Shown piece after piece: positions 9,341-18,034 of a stretch of 64,000 bases of DNA (positions are counted from its first letter, which is position 1; every line of letters begins with the position of its first letter). This DNA is from an uncultured Paracoccaceae bacterium. Its GTDB lineage: Bacteria > Pseudomonadota > Alphaproteobacteria > Rhodobacterales > Rhodobacteraceae. Both the position numbers and the translations under genes were made by a program. The notes beneath the pieces were generated by a model. It was not told the origin of the DNA, made no database searches, and saw only the letters and a program-made list of their open reading frames with translations. Where the stretch lies: contig CATOSB010000008.1 of the NCBI GenBank assembly GCA_951812305.1, forward strand, positions 248,001 to 312,000. Reading direction: 5' to 3'.

Positions 9341-9630
9341 CCACCCCAGCCGGGTTAACAGCGCGAAGCGCCCCGGCGATCCATTGCCCGGCAGGCGAAT
9401 TTGCTTGCAAATTCTGCCGAGAGGGACCTTTCCGTCCCGCCTCTCACACATTGCCAAGGCAATGTGTTTCCGGCAGAGCATTGCATAGTGATGCAATGCA
9501 CGAGAGGGGGCTGGCGATTTGGTGAGGCTGGGCGCTATCCTTAGAATTCGCACGGACTTGGCTGGCACAAAGCGCTGCCTTTGAGATGTTGCGTCGCCAT
9601 CCCACGGGCGGGCGTTGGCCGCCCGAGAGG
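9341..9630 (+). repeat. Intergenic repeat family A, copy 2, expanded
   Basis: Copy 2 begins CCAGCCGGGTTAACAGCG and ends TTGGCCGCCCGAGAGG, matching copies 1 and 3, but is about 110 bp longer because an extra hairpin-rich block (9390-9500) sits inside the left arm. It lies between the divergent prpE and DUF1036 genes. The remainder of the 9200-9838 gap shows no gene; GGAGGGG at about 9828-9834 is the ribosome binding site of the DUF1036 gene. Confidence 0.7.
9390..9500. other. Block of four consecutive hairpins nested in repeat A
   Basis: Four stem-loops follow each other: GAATTTGC/GCAAATTC at 9397-9414 (2-base loop); GAGAGGGAC against GTCCCGCCTCTC at 9419-9445 (3-base bulge); ACACATTGCC/GGCAATGTGT at 9446-9467 (perfect 10 bp, 2-base loop); GCATTGCAT/ATGCAATGC at 9478-9499 (perfect 9 bp, 4-base loop). 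TCTGCCG (9414-9419 region) can also pair with CGGCAGA (9471-9477), closing hairpins 2 and 3 into a branched structure. The other five family A copies lack this block. Confidence 0.65.
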
Positions 9631-9838
9631 TCGTGACTTTGGAGGTCTGGGGAAGGGCAGCTTCAGGCTAAATTGTCCCCTCCATTGCGTTCAGATGCGC
9701 CAAATAATCAGTAACAGATCAAGCGCGTCCAGCTGCATTTACCGGAGAAACTCTACCCTAACGCACACCGGCGACAAGAAAACACGTTTACGCGCCAAGC
9801 AGTCATTCGTAAAACTATAGGCAAAGTGGAGGGGTCAC

Positions 9839-11632
9839 ATGAATCGAATTCGCAATCTTTTTCCGTTGGTTATCCTGACCTTCTATGGATTTCCTGCTTT
9901 TGCCGGTCTGGAGATCTGCAACGACACGAATGAAACTCAGGCGATTTCCGTCGGCTACAAGGGCGATGATGTCTGGACATCCGAAGGTTGGTGGAACCTC
10001 GATCCCGGCGGCTGCGCGACCCCTATCGGCGGCGATCTGACCCAGCGTTATTACTATTTCCGTGCCGAGAAATCGGGTGGGCCGTTTCAGGGCGGCAATT
10101 ACTATTTTTGCACCTCGACGACCGCCTATACGATCAAGGGCGACACCGAATGTGAAGAACGCGGGTATGACAAGGAAGATTTTCAGGAAATCGACACCGG
10201 CGAAACCGGCACTGAATTTACTTTTCGCCTGACGCAATCGGCGATGGACGTCGCGCAATCGGGCGAAGGCCTTGGGCTGGAATTCTGCAATGAGACCGAA
10301 TTCACGCAAGCGGTGTCTATCGGATACAAACAGGGCGAAGGCTATATCTCGCGTGGTTGGTGGAATGTTGAGCCCGGAGAATGCAGTAAACCGTTAAGCG
10401 CGGCATTGCAGCAGCGGTATTACTATTACCGCGCAGAGGTATCGGCTGGCGATTTCAGCGGTCAGGGATACAGCTTTTGTACCGCGTCGGAAGCCTATGA
10501 CATCGAGGGCGACAAGGATTGCGAAAACCGTGGTTATGTGACCGAGGATTTTGCCGAAATCGACACCGGTGAAAGCGCGCGGGGGTTCACCTTTACACTC
10601 ACAAACGCAACAGGCGGGAATATAGAAAACGCAAGCGCAAGCGACGGTGATGACGGGCTTCGCATTTGTAACGAGACAACCGCCACACAGGAAGTATCCA
10701 TCGGGTATCAGGCAGAAGACGGCTGGACGTCAGAAGGCTGGTGGCGGATTGAACCTGATGGCTGTGCAACCGTTATAGATGGCCCGCTGAAGAACCAGTG
10801 GTATTACTATCGCGCCGAGGTTCAGGGCGGACCGTTTGACGGCGAAAACTATACGTTCTGCACGACCACCCAAGCCTATACGATTGTCGGCGACGAGGAT
10901 TGCGAATCCCGCGGCTATGAAAGCGAGAAATTTCGCGAGTTCAGCATCGGGTCCGGTACATCCTCCTTCGTTTTGACAATTGGGTCCTCGGCCGCAATTC
11001 CCGGCGGGGAATCGTCAGGCGATGAAACCGTGAGCGAAACGACGGCAGAACCAGTGGTGAACGCGGGCCTGAAAGTCTGCAACGAGACCGAACACAACCA
11101 GTCTTTGTCCTTTGGCTATGACGGCGCGGATGGCTGGACGTCCGAGGGCTGGTGGGTCGCGGAACCCGGTGAATGCGTGACACCCGCGCTCGATGGACAG
11201 CCGCATCGCTATATCTACTATCGGGCCGAAGTGAACGGCGGCGAATTCGCAGGTCAGAATTACTTTTTCTGCACGACGCCAGATGCTTACACCATAGTGG
11301 GCGACGACAATTGCGCATCTCGCGGATATGATCGTGAAGATTTCTATGAAATCGACACAGGTGCCGGTGAAGAGTTGTTCACCTTCACGCTGGTTTCTGA
11401 TCCCGGAAGCGAAAGCCCGGCCGGGACCGCCGAAAGCGTAACCACTGCGACGGATTCCAAAGGTGGCGGCGTCGAATTTGACCGCAACAGCGAGGCCGCC
11501 GTTGAACCGGAGCCAGAGCCGGAGACAAACCCCGATCCCGGCCCGACAACGCAGCCAGAACCTGAAATTGAACCCGAACCCGAGCCGGAGCAGAAGAAAC
11601 CCCCACGCCGCGGTGGTTCGCGGGGCGGATGA
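9839..11632 (+). CDS. Exported protein with four tandem DUF1036 units
   Basis: A 597-residue protein of unknown function. Residues 1-22 form a signal peptide ending FPAFA before GLEICND. Four DUF1036 units start near residues 23, 136, 263 and 400; each has a GL(E/K/R)xCN start, the core WTSEGWW (units 1, 3 and 4; YISRGWW in unit 2), YYYxRAE, FCT and an acidic DxDCexRGY motif. Each unit keeps four cysteines, so two disulfides per unit are plausible in the periplasm. The tail (~515-597) is rich in Pro-Glu repeats and ends basic (PPRRGGSRGG), which may span or bind the cell wall. A strong ribosome binding site GGAGGGG precedes it, and its stop overlaps the next gene by ATGA. Confidence 0.85.
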   Translation: MNRIRNLFPLVILTFYGFPAFAGLEICNDTNETQAISVGYKGDDVWTSEGWWNLDPGGCATPIGGDLTQRYYYFRAEKSGGPFQGGNYYFCTSTTAYTIKGDTECEERGYDKEDFQEIDTGETGTEFTFRLTQSAMDVAQSGEGLGLEFCNETEFTQAVSIGYKQGEGYISRGWWNVEPGECSKPLSAALQQRYYYYRAEVSAGDFSGQGYSFCTASEAYDIEGDKDCENRGYVTEDFAEIDTGESARGFTFTLTNATGGNIENASASDGDDGLRICNETTATQEVSIGYQAEDGWTSEGWWRIEPDGCATVIDGPLKNQWYYYRAEVQGGPFDGENYTFCTTTQAYTIVGDEDCESRGYESEKFREFSIGSGTSSFVLTIGSSAAIPGGESSGDETVSETTAEPVVNAGLKVCNETEHNQSLSFGYDGADGWTSEGWWVAEPGECVTPALDGQPHRYIYYRAEVNGGEFAGQNYFFCTTPDAYTIVGDDNCASRGYDREDFYEIDTGAGEELFTFTLVSDPGSESPAGTAESVTTATDSKGGGVEFDRNSEAAVEPEPEPETNPDPGPTTQPEPEIEPEPEPEQKKPPRRGGSRGG

Positions 11633-12696
11633 TGCAAAAGGCCTTGCGCGTTTTTCTTGCCACGCTGGCCGCATTATGCGCGCCGGTGGCAGGGCACGCG
11701 GGGCTGGAAATCTGCAATTTCACTGGTGAGGCCAAGCATATCGCGCTTGGCTATAAGGGCGACAAAGACTGGACGTCCGAGGGCTGGTGGCGCGTGAAAT
11801 CCGGCGGTTGTTCGATGATCGTGACCGGCGATCTGACGCGCCGGTATTACTATTATCACGTCGCGAGCCGCTCGGGTCTGTTCGCGGCGGAAGATTACTT
11901 CTTCTGCACGGCGCAATCGGTTTTCACCATTGCCGGTGATACCGATTGTGAAAACCGGGGCTATGACCGAACCGCGTTTCGCGAAATCGATACCGGCAAA
12001 ACCGCGACGGAATACACGCTGACTCTGCGCGCCGATGGGCGCGATGTTCGCCCCGACCAGCCGGAGGCTGATCCGGCGCTGAACGTGAGCAATGAAAACA
12101 CCGTCAACGGCGAGGTGCTGAGGGCCGATTTCGCCCCCGGCGCATTTGGCAAACCCATCGAGATTGATGCACTTTTTCAGGGCTGCGAGCTAGAAAATGG
12201 CGATGCATATTGCAGTTTTCACAGCAATGGACATAAGTACCGCGCCGATTATGAAGGCTCCACACCGGCACATATACTTGCGGCGCTGGAACAGATGCCA
12301 TTGCTGAGCCGCGTACAGATCCGTGGCGATCAGGTTGCCCGAAAGGGGCGCGAGGCGGCGATTGTCCTGCGATACGCGGCGCCGATTGCCGAAGATGCGC
12401 CGTTCAGCGACTTGCGCCGCGCCTTTCAGGGGGATTGGATTGCGGTGAATGACAAAGAGTCGGCGATCACCGTTCGCGGCTCGGAAATTCATGTCCGCTA
12501 TGAAACCGAGTTTCGCACCACCCGGTTTATGGATTTCGCCGAACACTGCCCGGGGGCAACCGCAACCGGCCCGAAGCTGTTGCAGTCCACAGTCGATGAA
12601 AAAGAACCCAAATGCTATCTGGTGACCCGGGCGGACCGCGAGCTTGAACTTCTGCCCGTCGGCGGCGGCCAGACATTGCGGTTTCGGCGGCCATAG
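11629..12696 (+). CDS. Exported protein with one DUF1036 unit and an unknown C-terminal domain
   Basis: A 355-residue protein. The signal peptide ends VAGHA before GLEICNF at about residue 25. One DUF1036 unit (25-130) shows the same WTSEGWW, YYYYHVA, FCT and DCENRGY marks as the upstream gene. The remaining ~220 residues are unrecognised and contain four cysteines. The ATG overlaps the previous stop, so the two proteins are probably made together and may act as partners. The 12697-13229 gap that follows holds repeat B, copy 1, and no clear gene. Confidence 0.8.
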   Translation: MMQKALRVFLATLAALCAPVAGHAGLEICNFTGEAKHIALGYKGDKDWTSEGWWRVKSGGCSMIVTGDLTRRYYYYHVASRSGLFAAEDYFFCTAQSVFTIAGDTDCENRGYDRTAFREIDTGKTATEYTLTLRADGRDVRPDQPEADPALNVSNENTVNGEVLRADFAPGAFGKPIEIDALFQGCELENGDAYCSFHSNGHKYRADYEGSTPAHILAALEQMPLLSRVQIRGDQVARKGREAAIVLRYAAPIAEDAPFSDLRRAFQGDWIAVNDKESAITVRGSEIHVRYETEFRTTRFMDFAEHCPGATATGPKLLQSTVDEKEPKCYLVTRADRELELLPVGGGQTLRFRRP

Positions 12697-12760
12697 GCGG
12701 CGTCAGTTTTGAAACGGTCCCGGGTTCGACGTTGGCGTTTAATCTTGGGGCCGGGTGGTG

Positions 12761-13032
12761 ATTTCTTTGAAGAGCCCTCGGCAAAACGAATGCCCTGGCG
12801 GAACGACAGGGCAGCGACCGGCCTGGAGGGCGCTATGAACGGCAGAAATCTGTGGCGTGGTTGCGACAAAACGCTAGCGTTCAGGCATGTGATAACGTTG
12901 CAAAAGCGCCCTCCGGGGGGAGGTCGCTGCCCGAGACAAGCTCGGGCGGGCAACGGTATGCTGTCGCGAGAACCGGAAGTCGAGATGATTGGCGCGAGGG
13001 GCGGGTTTTCGAGAAAGTCTCTTCAACGAAAT
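12761..13032 (+). repeat. Repeat family B, copy 1 (MITE-like)
   Basis: A 272-bp block with imperfect terminal inverted repeats: ATTTCTTTGAAGAG at the left end and, read inward, ATTTCGTTGAAGAG at the right end. Inside are ACGACAGGGCAGCGACCGG, then CCTGGAGGGCGC and its partner GCGCCCTCCGG about 75 bases later, and a CCCGAG..CTCGGGC hairpin. The same order recurs at 57.35 kb and, inverted and more diverged, at 27.6 kb. Open frames through it are not conserved in start or end, so it is not treated as coding. Confidence 0.65.
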
Positions 13033-13229
13033 TGGCCCTGAAATTCTCAATGTCTCCCGCGCGCCACGCTGATCGAAAGCGGAGGCTTAGGGTTTCGAGC
13101 GGCGGATACCGCGTACCTGTCACGTCGCGAACGCGACCTAAGGGTTCGATTTTCAAAAAGACTTTGGCGAACAATCCAAATAGCTGGCTATCATTGGCCC
13201 TCTGTGACCAGCCAAAGGAACCCAAGATC

Positions 13230-13874
13230 ATGCTAACCGTTTTCGGGCGCGCGACCTCTTCCAATGTTCAACTTGTGATGTGGGCCATTGCCGAGTTGGG
13301 TTTGGAATATGAGCGCCACGATCTTGGTCACATTCATGGTGGTCTGGACAGGCCGGATTACCTTGCGATGAACCCCAACGGTCTGGTCCCGACTTTGAAG
13401 GACGGCGACACTGTTGTTTGGGAAAGCTGTGCCATTTTGCGATATATCGCGGCGCAGTTTGGCGATGACAGTTTCTGGCCATCGAACCCAGCGCGGCGCG
13501 CCGAAATCGACAAATGGGCGGAATGGGGAAAGATCAACTTCGCGCTCGCCTTCACCGCGCCGATATTCTGGCTTCGGGTGCGCACCGCCGCCAAAGACCG
13601 CGACGAGGCGGCCATGATGCGCGCCATCGCGCAGTTCGAGCGTCAGATCGACATTCTGGAAGGTCAGATCGCCGACAAGGACTTTGTTTGCGGCAACGTG
13701 CTGACCGCCGCCGACATCGTGATTGGCCATGTGCTCTATCGCTGGTTCGACATAGATGTCCCACGCAAACCGCGCCCCGTTCTTGAGCGCTATTACCACA
13801 ACCTGACCACCCGCCCGGCCTATCGCGAACATGTCATGATCGACTATTCCGTGCTGGCCGTCGACGGCGCGTGA
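13230..13874 (+). CDS. Glutathione S-transferase family protein
   Basis: A 214-residue cytosolic GST-like protein. The N-terminal thioredoxin fold begins MLTVFGRATSSNVQ; the glutathione-binding region NPNGLVPTLKDGDTVVWES continues into CAILRYIAAQF near residues 50-75. The C-terminal helical domain includes LTAADIVIGHVLYRW. AAGGA lies about 11 bases before the ATG at 13230; an in-frame start at 12852 lies inside repeat B and is rejected. The stop is directly followed by the ATG of the GMC oxidoreductase, so the two are co-transcribed. Substrate unknown. Confidence 0.87.
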   Translation: MLTVFGRATSSNVQLVMWAIAELGLEYERHDLGHIHGGLDRPDYLAMNPNGLVPTLKDGDTVVWESCAILRYIAAQFGDDSFWPSNPARRAEIDKWAEWGKINFALAFTAPIFWLRVRTAAKDRDEAAMMRAIAQFERQIDILEGQIADKDFVCGNVLTAADIVIGHVLYRWFDIDVPRKPRPVLERYYHNLTTRPAYREHVMIDYSVLAVDGA

Positions 13875-15530
13875 ATGGAGGCTGATTTCGTCATAATCGG
13901 CGCCGGGTCGGCGGGGTGTGCACTGGCCTACAGGCTGTCAGAGGCCGGCCATTCCGTGCTGGTTGTGGAATATGGCGGCACGGATTTCGGCCCGTTCATT
14001 CAGATGCCCGGTGCGCTGAGTTTTCCGATGAATATGGCGCGTTATGACTGGGGTTATCAGACCGAACCGGAAGCGAACCTGAACAACCGCCGCCTTGCCT
14101 GCCCGCGTGGCAAGGTTATTGGCGGCTCGTCATCAATCAATGGCATGGTATACGTCCGCGGCCACGCGCGCGACTTTGACAGATGGTCGGAAATGGGCGC
14201 GGACGGTTGGGGCTATGCGGATGTGCTGCCCTATTTCCGGCGTATGGAGAACTGGCACGGGCAGGAAACCGAAGGCGAAGGTGATCCCGCGCTGCGGGGA
14301 AAGGACGGCCCGTTGCATATCAGCCGGGGCGCGCGCCAGAACCCGCTGACACGCGCCTTTGTCCGGGCCGGACAGCAGGCGGGATATCTTTTCACACAGG
14401 ACTATAACGGTCGCCAGCAGGAGGGTTTCGGGGCCTTCGAGGCGACGATCTGGAAAGGGCAAAGGTGGTCGGCGGCCAATGCCTATCTGAAACCCGCATT
14501 GAAACGGCAGAATTGCGATCTTGTGCGCGGCCTGGCTGAGCGGATCGTGATCGAAGACGGTCGCGCAACCGGCGTCATGGTCAAAGGCAAAGGCAAGATC
14601 ACCGCGCGGCGCGAAGTGATCATTGCCGCGTCGGCCATCAATTCGCCGAAGCTTTTGATGCTGTCCGGCATCGGCCCCGCCAAACACCTTGCCGAACAGG
14701 GTATAGATTTGGTTGCCGATCGACCGGGCGTCGGACAGAACCTGCAGGACCATCTGGAAATGTATATCCAGATGTCTGCGACCCAACCCGTCAGCCTGTA
14801 CAAATACTGGAATTTGTTCGGCAAAGCATGGGTCGGCGCGCAATGGATGTTGACGCGCTCCGGCCCCGGTGCCTCCAACCAGTTCGAAAGCTGCGGGTTC
14901 ATCCGGTCGCGCGCGGGTATCGAGTACCCCGACATCCAGTTTCATTTCCTGCCCATCGCCGTGCGCTATGACGGGACGGTCACGACGCGCGGCCACGGTT
15001 TTCAGGCACATGTCGGTCCGATGCGGTCGAAGTCACGCGGTGCGGTGACGCTTCGGTCATCTGATCCTGCCGACGATCCGCGCATCGACTTCAACTACAT
15101 GAGCCATGCCGAGGATTGGGAAGATTTCCGCGCCTGCATCCGCCTGACCCGCGAAATCTTTGCGCAAGAGGCGTTCGCCCCTTATCGCGGGGAAGAAATC
15201 CAACCTGGGGCGTCTGCGCAGACCGACGCAGAGCTTGACGACGCCATTCGCGAGCACGCTGAAAGCGCTTATCACCCGTGCGGCACCTGCCGGATGGGCC
15301 GTGCCGATGATCCGATGGCCGTTGTGGACCCGGAAACACGCGTCATCGGCGTGGATGGATTGCGACTGGCGGACAGCTCGATCTTCCCGCAGATCACCAA
15401 CGGCAATCTGAACGGGCCCTCAATCATGGCTGGCGAAAAGGCGGCGGATCATATTCTGGGCAAAATACCGCTGTTGCCGGTCAATGATACGCCTTGGATC
15501 CATCCGGATTGGGAGAATTCCCAGCGTTGA
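13875..15530 (+). CDS. GMC-family FAD oxidoreductase, choline dehydrogenase-like
   Basis: A 551-residue flavoprotein that oxidises an alcohol. The FAD Rossmann motif is VIIGAGSAGCALAYRL near residues 6-21. GMC signature 1 is around GKVIGGSSSINGMVYVRG and signature 2 is ASAINSPKLLMLSGIGP. The C-terminal HPCGTCRMG and the NGNLNGPSIMAGEKAA segment carry the catalytic His and Asn. It is closest in pattern to BetA-type choline dehydrogenases, but there is no betB, betI or bet transporter next to it, so the alcohol may differ. The start abuts the GST stop. Confidence 0.88.
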   Translation: MEADFVIIGAGSAGCALAYRLSEAGHSVLVVEYGGTDFGPFIQMPGALSFPMNMARYDWGYQTEPEANLNNRRLACPRGKVIGGSSSINGMVYVRGHARDFDRWSEMGADGWGYADVLPYFRRMENWHGQETEGEGDPALRGKDGPLHISRGARQNPLTRAFVRAGQQAGYLFTQDYNGRQQEGFGAFEATIWKGQRWSAANAYLKPALKRQNCDLVRGLAERIVIEDGRATGVMVKGKGKITARREVIIAASAINSPKLLMLSGIGPAKHLAEQGIDLVADRPGVGQNLQDHLEMYIQMSATQPVSLYKYWNLFGKAWVGAQWMLTRSGPGASNQFESCGFIRSRAGIEYPDIQFHFLPIAVRYDGTVTTRGHGFQAHVGPMRSKSRGAVTLRSSDPADDPRIDFNYMSHAEDWEDFRACIRLTREIFAQEAFAPYRGEEIQPGASAQTDAELDDAIREHAESAYHPCGTCRMGRADDPMAVVDPETRVIGVDGLRLADSSIFPQITNGNLNGPSIMAGEKAADHILGKIPLLPVNDTPWIHPDWENSQR

Positions 15531-15607
15531 GGGATGGGCGAAGGGTTGATTTGCATAGCGCGCCTACTGGCGTTTCTTTTGGCCTAGGGCGGACCTATGC
15601 ACCAAAG

Positions 15608-15786
15608 CCAAAGCCGGGTTAACAGCGCTGAAAGCGCCCCGGCCATCGCCTGCCCGTCCCCACGGGCTGGCGATTTGGTGAGGGCTGTGCAGTCCTTTGA
15701 TTTCGTACGGACTTGGTTGGCATAAAGCGCTGCCTTTGAGATGTTGCGTCGCCAACCCACGGGCAGGCGTTGGCCGCCAATGAGGT
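15608..15786 (+). repeat. Intergenic repeat family A, copy 3
   Basis: Begins AGCCGGGTTAACAGCGCT and contains the hairpin ATCGCCTGCCCGT / ACGGGCTGGCGAT, the central GTACGGACTTGGTTGGCATA and the right arm CCCACGGGCAGGCGTTGGCC. It is nearly the same length as copy 1. It lies downstream of the GMC gene; the remaining 15787-16107 holds only the weak TTAACC pair and a low-confidence small frame. Confidence 0.72.
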
Positions 15787-15840
15787 CGTCATTCCGAGGT
15801 TCGGAATGTCCACCTCAGACCACAACAAGCCGTTCCCGAG

Positions 15841-15861
15841 TTAACCGGAACCGTCTTAACC
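15841..15861. promoter_or_regulatory. Pair of TTAACC half-sites, possible CtrA-type site
   Basis: TTAACC occurs at 15841-15846 and again at 15856-15861, the second reading TTAACCAC. Alphaproteobacterial CtrA recognises TTAA repeats and the 8-mer TTAACCAT. The spacing between the TTAA cores is 11 bases rather than the classic 7, so this is weak. It lies about 410 bases before the phosphoesterase gene. Confidence 0.2.
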
Positions 15862-16107
15862 ACTCTCGACTGCGTTTCTAACGTCGCCCTAGGCATCTTC
15901 AAATAAGGGGCGGTACCGCCGATCTTCATTCCGGTTTTCACCGTCGTCCGGACAGCGCATTTCGCCGCCCGTTTTTGGTCTTCGACTGTCCCTGCAACCA
16001 ATATGCCGTTTTCAGGCGGCGATGGTCATCGGGACCGAATGAATGGTGGGAACGGATTGTTAAACCGATCCCGGATGTGGTTCCACGGGTGGGGGTTTTA
16101 GAAGCGA

Positions 16108-16272
16108 ATGCCTAAGAATCCCTTCGACCTGCGTGCGGTGGCGAAACGGTTTGTTAACCCGGTGCATTGGAAAGCGATCAACACAGCGACCCAGAACCGG
16201 ATGCGTACCATGATGATCTCGCGATTTTACTTGCCGCGCAGGATCAGTCGGCCTAGGTCATCGTTCTCATGA
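16108..16272 (+). CDS. Possible small basic protein (54 aa)
   Basis: An ATG frame reading MPKNPFDLRAVAKRFVNPVH at its start and ending RRISRPRSSFS. It is strongly basic, has no membrane segment and matches no family I know. The stop overlaps the next gene's ATG at 16269 by ATGA, as for real coupled genes here. A weak AGAAGCG precedes the ATG. It may be a leader peptide coupled to the phosphoesterase, or a chance frame. Confidence 0.35.
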   Translation: MPKNPFDLRAVAKRFVNPVHWKAINTATQNRMRTMMISRFYLPRRISRPRSSFS

Positions 16273-17081
16273 AAATACTGTTTCTCGGCGATGTTGTGGG
16301 CCGCTCGGGTCGCGCGGCGGTGACAGAAAAGCTGCCGCATTTGCGAACAACCTGGGGCCTGGATTTCGTCGTGGTCAACGCCGAAAACGCCACCAATGGC
16401 GCGGGGTTAACCGGTGCTCACGCTCGTGTTTTGTTGGATGCGGGCGCCGATTGTCTGACCCTTGGCGATCACGCCTTTGATCAGCGCGAAATGATGCAGT
16501 TCGCCGAAACCGAGCCCCGCATCATCCGCCCGCTGAACTTTGCCAAGAACGCACCCGGTCGTGGCGCAGGCGTGTTCGAGGCGACCCGTGGCCGCAAGGT
16601 TCTCGTGGCGCAAGTTCTCGGGCAGGTGTTTATGAAACGCCCCTTTGACGACCCGTTTTCCGCTATTGAAGAAGTGCTGAAAAAGCACCCGCGCGGCGGA
16701 CAGGTCGCGACCTCGATCATCGACATTCATTGCGAGGCGACGTCGGAAAAAATGGCGATGGGACATTGGTGCGATGGCAGGGCAAGCCTTGTTGTCGGCT
16801 CCCACACCCACGTCCCGACGTCAGATGCCCAGATATTGAACGGCGCGACGGCGTATCTTAGCGATGCGGGTATGTGCGGCGATTACAACTCGGTCATCGG
16901 CATGGACAAGGAAGAACCTCTGCGGCGTTTCATCACCGGCATGTCCGGTGGTCGATTTACGCCATCAGCGGGCGAGGCGACGCTGTCGGGCGTCTATGTT
17001 GAAACCGACGACAAAACCGGCAAGGCAACGCGGATCGAAATGGTGCGTCAGGGTGGTCGGTTGCAACCGACCGGGCCATGA
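16269..17081 (+). CDS. TIGR00282-family (YmdB-like) metallophosphoesterase
   Basis: A 270-residue calcineurin-like phosphoesterase; the characterised relative YmdB hydrolyses 2',3'-cyclic AMP. Metal-binding motifs in order are MKILFLGDVVGRSGR (Asp8), VVNAENATNGAGLT (Glu/Asn), LTLGDHAFDQREM (where GNH is more usual), DIHCEATSEKMAMGHW and VVGSHTHVPTSDAQIL. The end GVYVETDDKTGKATRIE is also family-typical. A permease gene starts 8 bases after the stop. Confidence 0.9.
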   Translation: MKILFLGDVVGRSGRAAVTEKLPHLRTTWGLDFVVVNAENATNGAGLTGAHARVLLDAGADCLTLGDHAFDQREMMQFAETEPRIIRPLNFAKNAPGRGAGVFEATRGRKVLVAQVLGQVFMKRPFDDPFSAIEEVLKKHPRGGQVATSIIDIHCEATSEKMAMGHWCDGRASLVVGSHTHVPTSDAQILNGATAYLSDAGMCGDYNSVIGMDKEEPLRRFITGMSGGRFTPSAGEATLSGVYVETDDKTGKATRIEMVRQGGRLQPTGP

Positions 17082-17088
17082 GCAGAAC

Positions 17089-18021
17089 ATGACGTCGCGC
17101 CCGGCGCTGATCCTGCTGCTTGTCCTTTTTGGCGCCGCGTGGGGAACGACCATGCCGCTGACCAAAATCGCGGTCAGCGAGGGATACCGTCATTTCGGAC
17201 TGATCTTCTGGCAATTGGTCATCGGTGCTGTGATCCTGAGCGTCATCACGCTTGCGCGCGGTAAGGCCCTTCCGGTGCGCCGCGCCACGCTGGTGATGTA
17301 TCTGTTCATCGCCCTTGTCGGCACGGTCCTGCCCAATTCCGCGAGTTACGAGGCAGCGCGGCATTTGCCCGCCGGGGTCATGTCGATTGCCATCGCAATG
17401 GTGCCGATGTTCGCCTTCCCCATCGCGCTGATGTTTGGAACTGACAGGTTCGACTGGGTCCGGTTTCTGGGGCTTGGCGCCGGTTTGTTCGGCGTCGGGC
17501 TTCTGGTCGCGCCAGAGGCCAGCCTGCCGGAACGCGCGATGGTTGCCTTTATCCCGCTCGCTCTTGTCGCGCCGTTTTTCTATGGGATCGAGGGCAATGT
17601 GGTGGCCAAATTTGGCACTGCCGGGCTTGATCCGATCCAGCTGTTATGCGGAGCGTCCATTATGGGCGCGCTGATCGCGTTGCCTTTGGCGCTGATCAGC
17701 GGTCAATGGATCGACCCGCGACCGCCCTGGGGCACGCCGGATGCGGCGCTGCTTATCGCCTCGATCATCCATGCGCTGGTTTACAGCGGCTATGTCTGGA
17801 TGGTCGGTGCGGCGGGCGCAGTATTCGCTGCGCAGGTCAGCTATCTTGTCACCGGGTTCGGCGTGCTCAGTTCCATGCTCCTTCTCGCAGAGCGCTATTC
17901 GGGATGGGTCTGGCTGGCATTGCTGGTCATGCTTCTCGGCCTGTTCTTGGTACAACCACGCCCGCGCATCAAAGATGGCCTTGCTCAGCCGCACACCATT
18001 GGCGACAATAAGGCAAACTGA
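17089..18021 (+). CDS. EamA-family (DMT superfamily) permease
   Basis: A 310-residue inner membrane protein with ten hydrophobic helices in two EamA repeats, the second starting near residue 160. The start MTSRPALILLLVLFGAAWG is the family-typical first helix; an in-frame start at 16864 would overlap the phosphoesterase by 200 bases and is rejected. Substrates in this family are metabolites such as amino acids, and cannot be inferred here. A second DMT permease lies at 21.1-22.0 kb. Confidence 0.85.
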   Translation: MTSRPALILLLVLFGAAWGTTMPLTKIAVSEGYRHFGLIFWQLVIGAVILSVITLARGKALPVRRATLVMYLFIALVGTVLPNSASYEAARHLPAGVMSIAIAMVPMFAFPIALMFGTDRFDWVRFLGLGAGLFGVGLLVAPEASLPERAMVAFIPLALVAPFFYGIEGNVVAKFGTAGLDPIQLLCGASIMGALIALPLALISGQWIDPRPPWGTPDAALLIASIIHALVYSGYVWMVGAAGAVFAAQVSYLVTGFGVLSSMLLLAERYSGWVWLALLVMLLGLFLVQPRPRIKDGLAQPHTIGDNKAN

Positions 18022-18034
18022 CAGGCAGGTGCGC

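Noticed and set aside
9238..9568. Overlapping frames of 78-95 codons on both strands before the DUF1036 genes
   Set aside because: They lie within repeat A and its hairpin block; codons follow palindromic sequence.
12852..13229. N-terminal extension of the GST frame and an overlapping frame at 12709-13041
   Set aside because: Both run through repeat B; the encoded residues match only the same nucleotide repeat at 57.4 kb, and start and stop positions are not shared.
15789..16001. Minus-strand 70-codon frame
   Set aside because: No ribosome binding site, no family resemblance and no coupling to a neighbour.
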